Position numbers and translations under genes: made by a program. Shown here piece by piece: positions 6,890 to 16,527 of a DNA stretch of 64,000 nt. The notes under the pieces were generated by a model that did no database searches, was not told the origin of the DNA, and saw nothing but the letters and a program-made list of their open reading frames with translations. Position 1 is the stretch's first letter, and each line of letters begins with the position of its first letter. The stretch covers positions 1 to 64,000 of the forward strand of contig JAFQFH010000027.1 of NCBI GenBank assembly GCA_017398685.1, given 5' to 3'. Source of the DNA: Oscillospiraceae bacterium. GTDB lineage: Bacteria > Bacillota > Clostridia > Oscillospirales > Oscillospiraceae.

Positions 6890-8833
6890 ATGAAAACGAA
6901 CATAGTAACTCCCGCGCTGCGGAACATAAAAATAGAAGATCCGCTGTTTGCCCATTATTCGGACATGATCTCGGAAAAGCTGCTGCCATATCAGTGGGAT
7001 GTGCTCAATGACAGACTGCCGGAAGTGGAAAAATCTTACTGCGTACGGAATTTTCGCATTGCCGCAGGAGAGCTGGATGATGAACGGCTGGGCGCGATCT
7101 TTTGCGATACGGACGCGTACAAGTGGCTGGAAACTCTGGCATTTTGCATTGAAAGCGGCAGAGGGAAAGATTTTGAGCCCACGGCGGATGAGCTTATTGA
7201 GCTTATCGGGCGGGCGCAGGAAGATGACGGTTACCTGAACACATATTTTTCCGTCTGCCATCCGGACAGAAAGTGGAAAAACCTTGCGGAAGGACATGAG
7301 CTGTACTGCGCCGGACATCTTATAGAAGCGGCTGTTGCCTATTATGGAGCCACCGGAAAGAGAAGAATACTGGATATCGCTGTAAAATTTGCCGACCTTA
7401 TCTGCCGCATCTTCGGACAGGAGGAGGGGCAGGTAAAAGGCTGCGCAGGACATCAGGAGATAGAGCTGGCGCTCATAAAGCTCAGCCGCGTGACCGGCAA
7501 CAAAGCCTATGCCGAAAAGGCCCGCTACCTTCTTGATATAAGAGGGCAGAGTCCGAACTATCTGGTGGATGAGCTTAAGCGCACCGGAAAGGACAGGATA
7601 TTCCCGGAATTCAAGGACTATGACGAGCTCTACGCCCAGTCCCACCTGCCCCCGGTCAACCAGACAACGGCAGAGGGCCACGCTGTTCGCGCCATGTACA
7701 TGTACTCGGCTATGGCGGATGTGGCAAGGGAATTTGGCGATCAAAACATGAAAAATGCCTGCCGCAGCATATGGAAAAACGTGACGGAAAAGCGTATGTA
7801 CATAACCGGCGGCCTTGGCTCATCCGGACATCTGGAGCGCTTTACCGCAGACTATGACCTGCCCAACGACAGAATGTACTGTGAAAGCTGCGCGTCCGTC
7901 GGACTTATGATGTTTGGCGCGCGCATGGCGGCGCTCAGCGGGGACGCCAGATACTATGACATTGTGGAAAAGGCCCTTTGCAACACTGTGCTGGCGGGTA
8001 TATCCGCCGAGGGTGACAAATATTTCTACGTAAACCCACTTGAGATTTGGCCCGATAACTGCATTGCCGGAACTTCCATGGCCCATGTGAAACCGGTCAG
8101 GCAAAGCTGGTTTGGAGTGGCCTGCTGCCCGTCCAACATTGCAAGAACACTGGCATCTCTGGGACAGTACATCTACGCCCAGGACGAAAAGTCCATCTAC
8201 ATAAACCAGATAATCTCCTCCACTCTGGAGACAAGGATGAAGGATGCAGCGATAAAGCTGCGCCTGTGCTCTGAGCTTATGGACAAAAACCGCTTTTCTC
8301 TCAGCATCCAGGCGGACAGAGCCCAGTCCTTCACCATACGCATCCGTGTTCCCGAATATCTTAAAAACCCGGTGTTCGTGCTTGAAGGCAAGGCAATTGC
8401 GCCGGTGATTGAAAACGGTTATGCGGTGGTGGCAGTTTCCCACGCAGGCAGCCAGACCCTTGAAGTTTCCGGAAGCATCACGCCGCGCTGGATGGCGGCA
8501 AACACCAATGTTAGAGCGGATCTGGGGAGCCTTGCTCTTATGTACGGGCCTTACGTGTACTGCCTTGAGGAGACGGACAACGGAAAGCTTCTCTCCAATA
8601 TCTATGTATCGGCGGATACTCAGGTAGAAATCGGAAACGGTTTTGACACTCTGCCCGGTGCCTTACCCAGCCTTCATTTTGAAGGCTGCCGCCTTGAAAG
8701 CGGAACTGGCGATAAGCTCTACGCGGAGCCCTCCTTCAGCTTTTCCTCCCAGAGGCTGACAGCCGTTCCCTACGCCCTTTGGTGCAACAGGGAGCCGGGC
8801 GAAATGCAGGTCTGGCTGAAGGCCAGAATATGA
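6890..8833 (+). CDS. GH127 beta-L-arabinofuranosidase
   Basis: 647-residue glycoside hydrolase of family 127, without a signal peptide, so intracellular. It releases terminal beta-L-arabinofuranose from short imported glycans such as hydroxyproline-linked or pectic arabinosides. The zinc/cysteine catalytic site of the characterised enzyme HypBA1 is conserved: Glu332 and Cys334 in YCESC, and the Cys412-Cys413 pair in ACCPSN, with Cys412 matching the nucleophile. The spacing between these elements is within one residue of HypBA1. The N-terminal two thirds form the (alpha/alpha) barrel and the C-terminal third is beta-rich. It is the first gene of an operon with an ABC importer. Some GH127 members act on other sugars, so the exact substrate is inferred. 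Confidence 0.9.
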   Translation: MKTNIVTPALRNIKIEDPLFAHYSDMISEKLLPYQWDVLNDRLPEVEKSYCVRNFRIAAGELDDERLGAIFCDTDAYKWLETLAFCIESGRGKDFEPTADELIELIGRAQEDDGYLNTYFSVCHPDRKWKNLAEGHELYCAGHLIEAAVAYYGATGKRRILDIAVKFADLICRIFGQEEGQVKGCAGHQEIELALIKLSRVTGNKAYAEKARYLLDIRGQSPNYLVDELKRTGKDRIFPEFKDYDELYAQSHLPPVNQTTAEGHAVRAMYMYSAMADVAREFGDQNMKNACRSIWKNVTEKRMYITGGLGSSGHLERFTADYDLPNDRMYCESCASVGLMMFGARMAALSGDARYYDIVEKALCNTVLAGISAEGDKYFYVNPLEIWPDNCIAGTSMAHVKPVRQSWFGVACCPSNIARTLASLGQYIYAQDEKSIYINQIISSTLETRMKDAAIKLRLCSELMDKNRFSLSIQADRAQSFTIRIRVPEYLKNPVFVLEGKAIAPVIENGYAVVAVSHAGSQTLEVSGSITPRWMAANTNVRADLGSLALMYGPYVYCLEETDNGKLLSNIYVSADTQVEIGNGFDTLPGALPSLHFEGCRLESGTGDKLYAEPSFSFSSQRLTAVPYALWCNREPGEMQVWLKARI

Positions 8834-8891
8834 ACCTTGTAGTTAACAGCAGCAGGAAGTTGCTGTTGCAAATAAAAAACAAGAAAGGAAA

Positions 8892-10223
8892 ATGAAAATG
8901 CGTAAATTCACTACCCTCCTGCTGGCTATGCTGATGATTTTTGCAATGGCAGTTCCCGCATACGCTGCCGAAGAGCCGGTAACCATCACTTACTCCTACT
9001 GGGGCACCCCCGACGAGGCCGCCAGCGTTCAGGCTGTGGCTGACAAGTTCCACGAAGAGTACCCCAACATCATTGTTGAGGTCATGGCTATCCCCAACGA
9101 GGAATACACTGCCAAGCTCAACACCATGGCTGCCGGCGGCAACCTGCCCGACTGCGGCATCATGAACGAGAACGGCGTTCTGGACTTTGCCTCCAAGGGC
9201 CTGCTGGCTGATATCTCCAGCATGTACGAAGGCGCAGACGCAATGCCTCTGGAGTCCATCACCTTCAAGAGCGAAGGCAAGCCCGTGGCATACTCCGCTG
9301 CCAACGAGATTCTCTTCATGTACTACAACAAGGATATGTTCGACGCTGCCGGTCTTGAGTACCCCTCCGCCACCGAGGCAATGACTTGGGATGAGTTCAT
9401 CGAGACTGCAAAGCTCCTGACCCTTGACAAGAACGGCAAGAACGCCGCTGACCCCGAGTTTGATCCTGAAAACATCGTGCAGTACGGCTGCGTGGTCGAT
9501 AACTGGACCTGGCAGCTTGAGGTCTGGGCACTGTCCAACGGTGGCCGCTGGTTCAGCGAGGATGGCAAGGAATGCACCATCAATGATCCCGCAGTTATCG
9601 AGGCTATCCAGAAGGTCGCAGACCTGACCCTGGTTGAGCACGTAATGCCCTACAACGCAGGCCTTGAGGATAACGGCATCCAGCGCTCCATTGCCACCGG
9701 CAATGTTGCAATGGCTACTGGCGGCGCATGGAACGTGGGCACCTGCCTCAACAGCGCCCGCGACGATATCGGCCTGAACTACGGTGTTGCCCGTCTGCCC
9801 ATGATGGAGCGCTCCGTCACCATCTGCACCGGTGGTCCTCAGGTTGTCTTCAGCCAGACCAAGCACCCCGCAGAGGCTATGGAGTTCATCAAGTGGTACA
9901 TGAAGGAAGAGAACAGCTGGGATAGCCTCATCGCTACCGGTATCTGGATGCCCATCCTTGAGAAGTACTACACCGATCCCGAACTGACCGCAAAGTGGAT
10001 CGAGAACCCCAACTTCCCCGATGCAGAAGAGTACAAGGCCGCAGTTGTTGACTACGCCATGGAGTGCGCCGAGTCCACCTGCTGGTACTACATCCCCCAC
10101 ACCAATGACTTCATCAACCTCCTCCGCAGCGTCCTCGGCCCCGTGTGGACCGGCGAGCAGACTGCTGAGCAGGCCATCACCGAGAACTTCGACGCTCTCA
10201 ACGACGTGTTCCTCGGCTTCTGA
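8892..10223 (+). CDS. ABC sugar transporter, solute-binding protein
   Basis: 443-residue family 1 extracellular solute-binding protein that captures oligosaccharides outside the membrane for the two permeases downstream. The signal peptide is residues 1 to about 26 with an AYA-AEE cleavage site and no lipobox cysteine, unusual for a Gram-positive binding protein. The mature part begins VTITYSYWGTPDEAASVQAV, typical of the family. AGGAAA precedes the start. Codons are strongly biased to C-ending types compared with the neighbouring GH127 and permease genes, which suggests high expression. A GC-rich hairpin follows before the first permease gene. The ligand is probably an arabinose-containing oligosaccharide (inference from operon). 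Confidence 0.9.
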   Translation: MKMRKFTTLLLAMLMIFAMAVPAYAAEEPVTITYSYWGTPDEAASVQAVADKFHEEYPNIIVEVMAIPNEEYTAKLNTMAAGGNLPDCGIMNENGVLDFASKGLLADISSMYEGADAMPLESITFKSEGKPVAYSAANEILFMYYNKDMFDAAGLEYPSATEAMTWDEFIETAKLLTLDKNGKNAADPEFDPENIVQYGCVVDNWTWQLEVWALSNGGRWFSEDGKECTINDPAVIEAIQKVADLTLVEHVMPYNAGLEDNGIQRSIATGNVAMATGGAWNVGTCLNSARDDIGLNYGVARLPMMERSVTICTGGPQVVFSQTKHPAEAMEFIKWYMKEENSWDSLIATGIWMPILEKYYTDPELTAKWIENPNFPDAEEYKAAVVDYAMECAESTCWYYIPHTNDFINLLRSVLGPVWTGEQTAEQAITENFDALNDVFLGF

Positions 10224-10257
10224 TAAAACCGACAGCTTTGATACAGCGTTTTCTACC

Positions 10258-10286
10258 GGGGTGTCCGCTGACGCGGCGGACACCCC
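10258..10286 (+). other. GC-rich hairpin between binding protein and permease
   Basis: A perfect 11-bp stem (GGGGTGTCCGC / GCGGACACCCC) with a 7-base loop and no T tract. It is more likely an mRNA 3'-end stabiliser or partial attenuator than a full terminator. Confidence 0.7.
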
Positions 10287-10346
10287 AATTCATTATGTTT
10301 GACTGAATTCTCAAAAACCTCTATACTTTATCAAGGGGTGATAAGC

Positions 10347-11255
10347 CTGAAAAAGCGAAAAATTACCAATTCTCAGCTGAGAACAGAGACAAAGACCGCA
10401 TATCTCTGCCTTATCCCGTCCATAATCGGCCTTATAGTGCTCACCTATGTGCCGCTGGCGGCGGTGTTCGGGCTGAGCCTTTTCCGCTGGGAGGGTGTTG
10501 GTACGCCTCAGTGGGTGGGCTTTGCAAACTATGTGAGGCTTTTTACACGCGACCCCTATTTTATGGACTCCATCAAGGCCACGGTGTATTTTGCCATGCT
10601 CGCCGTTGCGGGCAGTATCATATACTCCCTTGTGGTGGCCCTCCTTCTGAACCGGAAAATTCCCGCCCGCGGCTTTTTCCGCGCGGTGTTTTATCTGCCC
10701 TATGTGCTGCCCGCCATGGCGGTATATATCGGCTGGAGCTGGCTTTACGAGACTAACTTCGGCCTTTTCAACTACCTTTTGAGCCTTGTGGGGATAAACA
10801 AGGTGATGTTCATAGGTTCTTCGGAGCTGGTGGTGCCCTCTCTGGCACTTATCGCCGTGTGGCTTTCGGGCAACCTTATCGTCATTTTCCTTGCAGGCTT
10901 CCAGAACGTACCCAGAGTGTACCATGAAGCGGCGGAGATTGACGGGGCCAACTCATGGCAGCGCTTCTGGAATGTCACCATGCCCTGCATGACACCCATC
11001 ATCTTCTATAACCTGCTTATGGCGCTAATTACCAATTTGCAGGTGGTAACTCCTGCACTGGCGCTGACAAACGGCGGCCCGGGCAATTCTTCCTGCTTCC
11101 TTTCCTACCTGATGTACACCTACGCCTTCAGAAGCGGCAAGCTCAGCTACGCCTGTGCCATTGCATTTATCTCATTTTTGCTCATCGGTATATTTACCAT
11201 TATCCTCTTTGTGACCAGCAAGAGCTGGATGTTCTCGGAAGGAGGGGATGACTGA
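10347..11255 (+). CDS. ABC sugar transporter permease, MalF type
   Basis: Inner permease subunit with about six membrane helices; the cytoplasmic EAA loop that docks the ATPase is present (EAAEIDGANSWQRFWNVTMP). The start is uncertain. The best ribosome site, AAGGGGTGAT at 10333-10342, points to a CTG at 10347, giving 302 residues beginning LKKRKITNSQ. GTG at 10338 overlaps that site and TTG at 10299 has no site. The stop overlaps the next start by one base (TGATG), so the two permeases are translationally coupled. No ATPase gene is present in this operon. Confidence 0.87.
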   Translation: MKKRKITNSQLRTETKTAYLCLIPSIIGLIVLTYVPLAAVFGLSLFRWEGVGTPQWVGFANYVRLFTRDPYFMDSIKATVYFAMLAVAGSIIYSLVVALLLNRKIPARGFFRAVFYLPYVLPAMAVYIGWSWLYETNFGLFNYLLSLVGINKVMFIGSSELVVPSLALIAVWLSGNLIVIFLAGFQNVPRVYHEAAEIDGANSWQRFWNVTMPCMTPIIFYNLLMALITNLQVVTPALALTNGGPGNSSCFLSYLMYTYAFRSGKLSYACAIAFISFLLIGIFTIILFVTSKSWMFSEGGDD

Positions 11256-12115
11256 TGAATAAAAGCAGCTTCAAAAGCCGCAAAAGGCAGGAAAAGGCCG
11301 CGAATATAGCCACGGTCATTATCCTTCTGATACTTTCGGCTATGGTCATGCTGCCTATCTGGTGGATATTCCGCTCAAGCCTTATGTCCAACGGCGAGCT
11401 TTTTGAGTGGCCGCCCAGCTTCCTGCCCAAACGCTGGCTTTTCTCGAACTATGCCAAGACCCTTGAGTTCTACCCCTTCTGGCACTACTTCAAAAATACC
11501 ATGACCATCATCGTGCCCTCCGTCATCGGCGGCACAGTTACGGCGACCCTCGGCGGCTATGCCTTTGCCCGCCTGCGCTTTCCGGGGAAGAAGTTTCTGT
11601 TCTCTTTGTGCATAGGCTCCATGCTTCTGCCCACTATGGTCACGCTTATACCACTCTATATCATGTGGACCCGCGGCTTTGGCCTTATTGACTCCTATGC
11701 GCCCCTTATTCTGCCCTATTTCTGCGGCGGCGGCGCTTTCAACATCTTCCTTATCCGCCAGTTTATCTCCACCATCCCCAGAGAGCTGGATGAGGCCGCC
11801 ACCATTGACGGTGCAGGGCAGTTCCGTATCCTTGTGAGCATTATCGTGCCTGCCATAAAGTCTGCAATGATAGTTGTGGCGCTGCTTTTGTTCATCCAGA
11901 TGTGGAATGACCTTCTCCAGCAGATAATCTACATAAATACCGACGAGAAATTCACCATTGCCATCGGCCTTTCCCAGTTCAAGGGCTCTCTCAAGTCCGA
12001 CTGGTCTGCCATAATGTGCGCCACCTGTATGTCCTTCGTCCCCGGTGTTGTGTTCTACCTTATCGGGCAGAAATACTTTGTTGAGGGCATAGTGATGACA
12101 GGTATGAAAAATTAA
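11255..12115 (+). CDS. ABC sugar transporter permease, MalG type
   Basis: 286-residue second permease with six predicted membrane helices and the EAA loop EAATIDGAGQFRILVSIIVP. It pairs with the preceding MalF-type subunit to form the transport channel. GGAGGGG lies within the end of the upstream gene. The C-terminus KYFVEGIVMTGMKN is typical of the CUT1 family. A DUF624 membrane protein follows 21 bases later. Confidence 0.9.
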   Translation: MNKSSFKSRKRQEKAANIATVIILLILSAMVMLPIWWIFRSSLMSNGELFEWPPSFLPKRWLFSNYAKTLEFYPFWHYFKNTMTIIVPSVIGGTVTATLGGYAFARLRFPGKKFLFSLCIGSMLLPTMVTLIPLYIMWTRGFGLIDSYAPLILPYFCGGGAFNIFLIRQFISTIPRELDEAATIDGAGQFRILVSIIVPAIKSAMIVVALLLFIQMWNDLLQQIIYINTDEKFTIAIGLSQFKGSLKSDWSAIMCATCMSFVPGVVFYLIGQKYFVEGIVMTGMKN

Positions 12116-12136
12116 GCTATGCTGTAAGGAGCTTTC

Positions 12137-12805
12137 ATGGGGCTATTTTCGGGAAAATTTGAAAAAGAAGGGGCCGGTCTTCCTATGCCGGAAGGCGGCC
12201 CTGCCAGGTATTTTTCCCTGCTTTTTTCAAATATCTGGAAGCTTATGGGGGCAAACGTACTGTTTGTGCTGTTCTCCCTGCCCCTTATAACGCTTCCGGC
12301 AGCTCTTTGCGCCCTTAACCGGGTGTGCATCCTTATCTACAAAAACGGTTCCTGCTATCTGTGGCAGGATTTTGTGGGCGAGTTTCGGGCAAGCTTTTTA
12401 AGAAGCCTTTTACCGGCGCTGCTGTTCCTTGCGCTTTTGTTCGCAGGCTACTATTTTATGAGCCTTGGCCTTACAAATGCAGCTCTTCCTTTGTGGAGCA
12501 CGATTTTCTGGGCTATAGGAATATTCTTTGTGCTGGCCGGGCTTGGCTGGGGCGGATATTTCTTTGTACTGGTAGCCATGCTGGAACAGGAAAACCGGAA
12601 TGTTCTGAAAAATGCGAGACTGCTTTGCATGATAAGCCCCGGCAAGGCTCTGATGGCGGCGCTGACTGTGATTGGGGGAGCTGCGCTGACGGCGGCATTT
12701 ATGCCCTTATCCATCTTTCTCGTGCTGCTGATCATCCCGGCGATAGTCCAGTACACGGTTTCGTATCTGGTCTATGAACTGGCTGAGGATTATATATTGA
12801 CATGA
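12137..12805 (+). CDS. DUF624 (YesV-like) membrane protein
   Basis: 222-residue integral membrane protein with four to five helices. It belongs to the DUF624 family found beside CUT1 sugar importers, whose biochemical role is not known. The N-terminal FSNIWKLMGANVLFVLFSLP and the central Gly-rich helices fit the family. AAGGAG precedes the start. It is the last gene of the operon and is followed by a strong terminator shared with the convergent GH3 gene. Confidence 0.8.
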   Translation: MGLFSGKFEKEGAGLPMPEGGPARYFSLLFSNIWKLMGANVLFVLFSLPLITLPAALCALNRVCILIYKNGSCYLWQDFVGEFRASFLRSLLPALLFLALLFAGYYFMSLGLTNAALPLWSTIFWAIGIFFVLAGLGWGGYFFVLVAMLEQENRNVLKNARLLCMISPGKALMAALTVIGGAALTAAFMPLSIFLVLLIIPAIVQYTVSYLVYELAEDYILT

Positions 12806-12807
12806 TA

Positions 12808-12838
12808 AAAAGCGGCTGTTTTCACAGCCGCTTTTTTG
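12808..12838. terminator. Bidirectional terminator between the two sugar operons
   Basis: Stem AAAAGCGGCTGT / ACAGCCGCTTTT with a short T-rich loop and a T tract in the plus direction; the AAAA on the left arm gives a T tract for the minus strand. It lies between the DUF624 stop and the GH3 stop. Confidence 0.9.
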
Positions 12839-12850
12839 TATGCTTAAGTA

Positions 12851-14938
12851 TTATATTTTCACGCTCAGGGCTTCCTTGCCGTAAAGCTCCCTTGTGCGCT
12901 CGTCCGGCTGACCCAGACCTGCGTACAGCGTCCAGCTTCCGCTGCCGGGGATGCGCTGACCATTATCATCTACAACGGTTAATGCCTTTTCGTCAATGGG
13001 GATGGAAAGGCTCATTTCCTCGCCCGCTTTCAAAAAGACACGCTTGAAACCGCAGAGTATGGGGTTTGTGGGTGCAAACTGGGATACTTCGTCCTTTATA
13101 TAAAGCTGCACCACTTCCTCAGTGTCTACGCTGCCGCAGTTTTTCACGGTGACTGCGGCGGCATTTTTGTCGGCGGTGAGCTTGGTCACGCGCACATCGC
13201 CGTAGCTGAGTCCGTAGCCAAAGGGATAGAGGGGCGTGCCGGTATAGTAGCGGTAGCTGCGGTTTGCCATGGAGTAGTCGGTAAAGTCCGGCATTTCGGC
13301 AAGAGCTTCATTTTTGTAGAAGGTGACGGGGAGCTTACCGGAAGGGGAGCATTTGCCAAAGAGGATATCCGCCACGGCCTTGCCGCCACCTGCACCGGGG
13401 TACCATGTAAGGAGTATGGAGTTTGCCTTATCGGCATATTCTCCAAGGTCGATGGCGCTGCCTGCCATGAGGATTATGACGCTGGGCTTATTAAGCTTCA
13501 GCACCGCATCCATGAGCCTGCGCTGAGGTGCGGGCAGAAGGAGATCCAGCTTGTCGCCGGAGGCGGCGGCGTTGCCGGTGTCGCCCTCTTCGCCTTCCAG
13601 AGTTTCGTCCAGACCCAGCACCAAAACCACCTTGTCGGAACGCTTTGCCACAACGACAGCTTCGGATATGCGGTCATCGTCCCATGCCAGAGGCTCGGTT
13701 TTGTCTTTGAAAAGGTGGCAGCCCTCGGAGTAGAGAACTCTGCCCTTGCCTGCAACTGTGTCCTGAATACCCTCCAGCACAGTGGTGTAACGGGAAGCGG
13801 TGCCGTGGTAGTTGCCGATGAGGGCAACGCGGCTGTTGGCGTTGGGGCCGATGACGGCAATGGTGCCGGGATTTTCAGCGTCAAAGGGCAAAAGCCCGTC
13901 ATTTTTCAAAAGCACACATGCTTTCTTGGCGGCATTCTGAGCAAGCTGCAAATGCTCCTCGCACTCCACCATCTCGTAGGGGATGGCGTCAAATTCGCTG
14001 CCCTCGCCCATTATGCCAAGTAAATATCGGGTGGTGAAAAGCCTTTCGGCGGAAAGGGTGATCTGTTCTTCAGTTATAAGCCCCTTTTCCACCGCGTCCA
14101 TCATGTGCAGATAGGTGTTGCCGCAGTTCAGGTCGCAGCCCATTTCGATAGCGAGGGCGGCGGATTCGCAGGCGTTGTTTGTGACCATGTGGCCCTCGTG
14201 AAAGTCCCGTATGGCCCAGCAGTCGGACACAACGTGGCCTTCAAAGCCCCATTTGCCCCGCACAGTGTCCACCAGCAGGGCACGGCTTCCGCAGCAGGGT
14301 TCGCCGTTGGTGCGGTTGTAGGCGCCCATGACGGCTTCGGCCTTGGCGTCCTTTATGCAGGCTTCAAAGGCGGGAAGATAAGTCTCCTCCATGTCCTTGG
14401 GCGTGGCCTCGGCGTTGAAGAAATGTCGGAGAGCTTCAGGCCCGCTGTGCACCGCCAGATGCTTTGCACAGGCGGCGCTTTTCATCACTTCGCCCTCCCC
14501 CTGCAAGCCCCGCACATAGGCCTTGCCCAGAGTTGCGGTGAGATAGGGGTCTTCACCGTAGGTTTCGTGACCACGGCCCCAGCGGGGGTCGCGGAAGATG
14601 TTTATATTGGGTGACCAGAAGGTCAGGCCCTTGTATATGTCCCTGTCTTCCTCCTGAGAGAGTGCATTATATTTAGCTCTGCCCTCGGTGGCGGCAGTGT
14701 CGCCTATCTTCTGCAAAAAGTCAGGGTCGAACATGGCGGCCATGCCGATGGCCTGAGGGAAGCTGGTGGCAGTACCGGCTCTGGCTACGCCGTGGAGGGC
14801 TTCGTTCCACCAGTTGTAGGCGGGCACGCCCAGCCGGGGAATGGCAGGTGCGTCATAGCGCAGCTGGCTGGCCTTTTCCTCCAGTGTCATCTGAGCCACA
14901 AGAGCTTTGGCTTTTTCAAGAGCTTTTTTTCTGTCCAT
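12851..14938 (-). CDS. GH3 beta-xylosidase / arabinofuranosidase-like enzyme
   Basis: 695-residue intracellular glycoside hydrolase of family 3 that removes terminal sugars from imported xylan or arabinoxylan oligosaccharides. Domains in order: TIM barrel (about 1-320) with NEALHGVAR, the RDPRWGRGHETYGEDP loop and KHLAVHSGPE; an alpha/beta sandwich (about 350-560) with VIGPNA and GEEGD; and a C-terminal fibronectin-III-like domain. The nucleophile is Asp239 in VVSDCWA; the SDC form rather than SDW is common in GH3 xylosidases, which is why I prefer that activity. There is no signal peptide. A terminator separates it from the upstream transporter genes, so it is probably expressed by read-through or from an unseen promoter. 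Confidence 0.88.
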   Translation of the reverse strand: MDRKKALEKAKALVAQMTLEEKASQLRYDAPAIPRLGVPAYNWWNEALHGVARAGTATSFPQAIGMAAMFDPDFLQKIGDTAATEGRAKYNALSQEEDRDIYKGLTFWSPNINIFRDPRWGRGHETYGEDPYLTATLGKAYVRGLQGEGEVMKSAACAKHLAVHSGPEALRHFFNAEATPKDMEETYLPAFEACIKDAKAEAVMGAYNRTNGEPCCGSRALLVDTVRGKWGFEGHVVSDCWAIRDFHEGHMVTNNACESAALAIEMGCDLNCGNTYLHMMDAVEKGLITEEQITLSAERLFTTRYLLGIMGEGSEFDAIPYEMVECEEHLQLAQNAAKKACVLLKNDGLLPFDAENPGTIAVIGPNANSRVALIGNYHGTASRYTTVLEGIQDTVAGKGRVLYSEGCHLFKDKTEPLAWDDDRISEAVVVAKRSDKVVLVLGLDETLEGEEGDTGNAAASGDKLDLLLPAPQRRLMDAVLKLNKPSVIILMAGSAIDLGEYADKANSILLTWYPGAGGGKAVADILFGKCSPSGKLPVTFYKNEALAEMPDFTDYSMANRSYRYYTGTPLYPFGYGLSYGDVRVTKLTADKNAAAVTVKNCGSVDTEEVVQLYIKDEVSQFAPTNPILCGFKRVFLKAGEEMSLSIPIDEKALTVVDDNGQRIPGSGSWTLYAGLGQPDERTRELYGKEALSVKI

Positions 14939-14963
14939 AAAATACTCCTTTAAAATAAGCTAT

Positions 14964-15002
14964 TAAAAAAGAGGGAGCCTGTCAGTTTTCGACGAGGCTC
15001 CC
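14964..15002 (-). terminator. Terminator between the DUF624 gene and the GH3 gene
   Basis: On the minus strand, GGGAGCCT pairs with AGGCTCCC around a 14-base loop and runs into TCTTTTTT. It would end most transcripts after the transporter genes and lower expression of the GH3 enzyme. Confidence 0.8.
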
Positions 15003-15016
15003 CCATCGTTTGGGGT

Positions 15017-15676
15017 CTATTCATTTTCGTCTTCCGGCAAGGGCCTGACGGGGCTGCCGTTGACCTTGTCGAAGAGGTTGCGGAGGATACGGCTGTTGAG
15101 ATATGCCGGGCCGGAAAAGCCGAAGATAAGGTACAAAAAGCCCAGCATTGCCAGCACCACCTGTGGCAGCAGCAGCGCCGCCACCGGGAACACAAGGATA
15201 AGCCACATCATAAGGGTCTTGCCGGGAGCGGAGACGCTCAGGGCAAAGGTATTTTTTATCTGCTTCTTCAGGGGATTTTCAAACATGGCCTGCAGGGGGA
15301 AGGCGTAGGCAATGAACGTAAGTCCCAGAGAGCCGATAAGAATGGCAAGAGCGAGATAGAGCTTGTTGAAAAGCCCGGTCTGCGCAAGGGCAAAGCGGTA
15401 ATCCACATAGGCCACCAGCACAAAGGCAATGGCTATAAGCCCCAGTACAAGGCCCTTTTTGAAGTTATCCCGAAAGGCCCGGAAATAATCCCGCACAGGG
15501 GCTGCGTGCTCACCCCTTGTCAGCTTCAGCGTGACAGTATACATGGCGCAGGTGGCGGGGCCGACGGTGATGATTGGCAGGGATGTGAAAAACCAGAGCC
15601 AGTTGAGTATCATCAGATCGCCAAGGGTGCGAAGCCCGCCCCAGAAGGAAGCTTTGAGGTTAAAACGGCGGTCCAT
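15017..15676 (-). CDS. DUF624 (YesL-like) membrane protein
   Basis: 219-residue membrane protein with about five helices; the start MDRRFNLKASFWGGLRTLGD is typical of DUF624. It begins two bases after the upstream permease stop, with AAAGG inside that gene, so it is translated with the transporter. A second DUF624 gene lies in the convergent operon. The molecular role of this family is unknown. Confidence 0.82.
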   Translation of the reverse strand: MDRRFNLKASFWGGLRTLGDLMILNWLWFFTSLPIITVGPATCAMYTVTLKLTRGEHAAPVRDYFRAFRDNFKKGLVLGLIAIAFVLVAYVDYRFALAQTGLFNKLYLALAILIGSLGLTFIAYAFPLQAMFENPLKKQIKNTFALSVSAPGKTLMMWLILVFPVAALLLPQVVLAMLGFLYLIFGFSGPAYLNSRILRNLFDKVNGSPVRPLPEDENE

Positions 15677-15678
15677 TC

Positions 15679-16527
15679 TCAGCCTTTCACGCTGCCCAGT
15701 GCAACACCTGCGATAATGTACTTGGAAAGGGCAAAGTACACAATAAAGAGGGGCAGCACAGAGAGAGTAACACCCAGATAGATGGCGCCGTGCTCCACCT
15801 TGTAGATGTCACCGCGAAGAAGTGAGACCATGATGGGCATGGTGTACTTGGTGTTGTCGGTGAGCAGGATGGAGGGGAGGAACAGCTCGTTCCACTTGGC
15901 AACGAAGGTGAAGATGGCCTGAGTTGCCATGGCGGGCTTCATAATGGGCAGAACTATCTTATTGAAGGTGTAAAACTCCTTGGAGCCGTCAATTCTCGCC
16001 GAGTCCAGAAGCTCCAGCGGCAGGGAGGCCAGCATGAACTGGCGCATGAAGAACACCGTTGCGGGAGCGGCAATACCCGGCAGGATAAGAGGCAGGAAAT
16101 TATTGGTCAGATGTATCTTGTACATGAACTGGTAAAAGCCGATACTGGTGACCTGATTGGGGATCATCATGACGCAGAGGATCATGGTGAAGAAGGCGCC
16201 TCTCAGCTTCCACTCGTATGCCACCAGAGTGTAGGCTGTCAGTGCGGCAAAGTACACCGTGAGAGCAGTAGCGCTGACGGAAATGATGAGGGAGTTTATA
16301 AATCCCACATTGGCATCAAAGGTCTTGCCGTCAAAGATGGCAAAGTTGTCCATAAGATAGTGGGAGGGGATGAGGGAGACGGCGTGGGCCTGTATCTGCA
16401 CAGTGCTTCTGGTGGAGTTGACCACCATGATAACAAAGGGCATTATGCTCAAAATAGCAAGGAAAATACAAACCACGTAGGCCACGACCTTGAAGCCGCG
16501 GTTGCCGGATTTCAGAGTTTTCTTCAT
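15679..16527 (-). CDS. ABC sugar transporter permease, MalG type
   Basis: 282-residue permease with six predicted helices and the EAA-like loop LLDSARIDGSKEFYTFNKIVLP, in which the usual EAA is replaced by DSA. It ends KYIIAGVALGSVKG, a common CUT1 C-terminus. Start and upstream stop overlap by one base (TAATG), so it is coupled to the MalF-type permease. No ATPase gene lies in the operon. Confidence 0.9.
   Translation of the reverse strand: MKKTLKSGNRGFKVVAYVVCIFLAILSIMPFVIMVVNSTRSTVQIQAHAVSLIPSHYLMDNFAIFDGKTFDANVGFINSLIISVSATALTVYFAALTAYTLVAYEWKLRGAFFTMILCVMMIPNQVTSIGFYQFMYKIHLTNNFLPLILPGIAAPATVFFMRQFMLASLPLELLDSARIDGSKEFYTFNKIVLPIMKPAMATQAIFTFVAKWNELFLPSILLTDNTKYTMPIMVSLLRGDIYKVEHGAIYLGVTLSVLPLFIVYFALSKYIIAGVALGSVKG

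Noticed and set aside
8736..10283. A 515-codon open frame on the minus strand
   Set aside because: It is the exact antisense of the strongly biased binding-protein gene, has no ribosome site and gives a low-complexity Val/Gly/Leu-rich product. C-ending codons on one strand suppress stops on the other.
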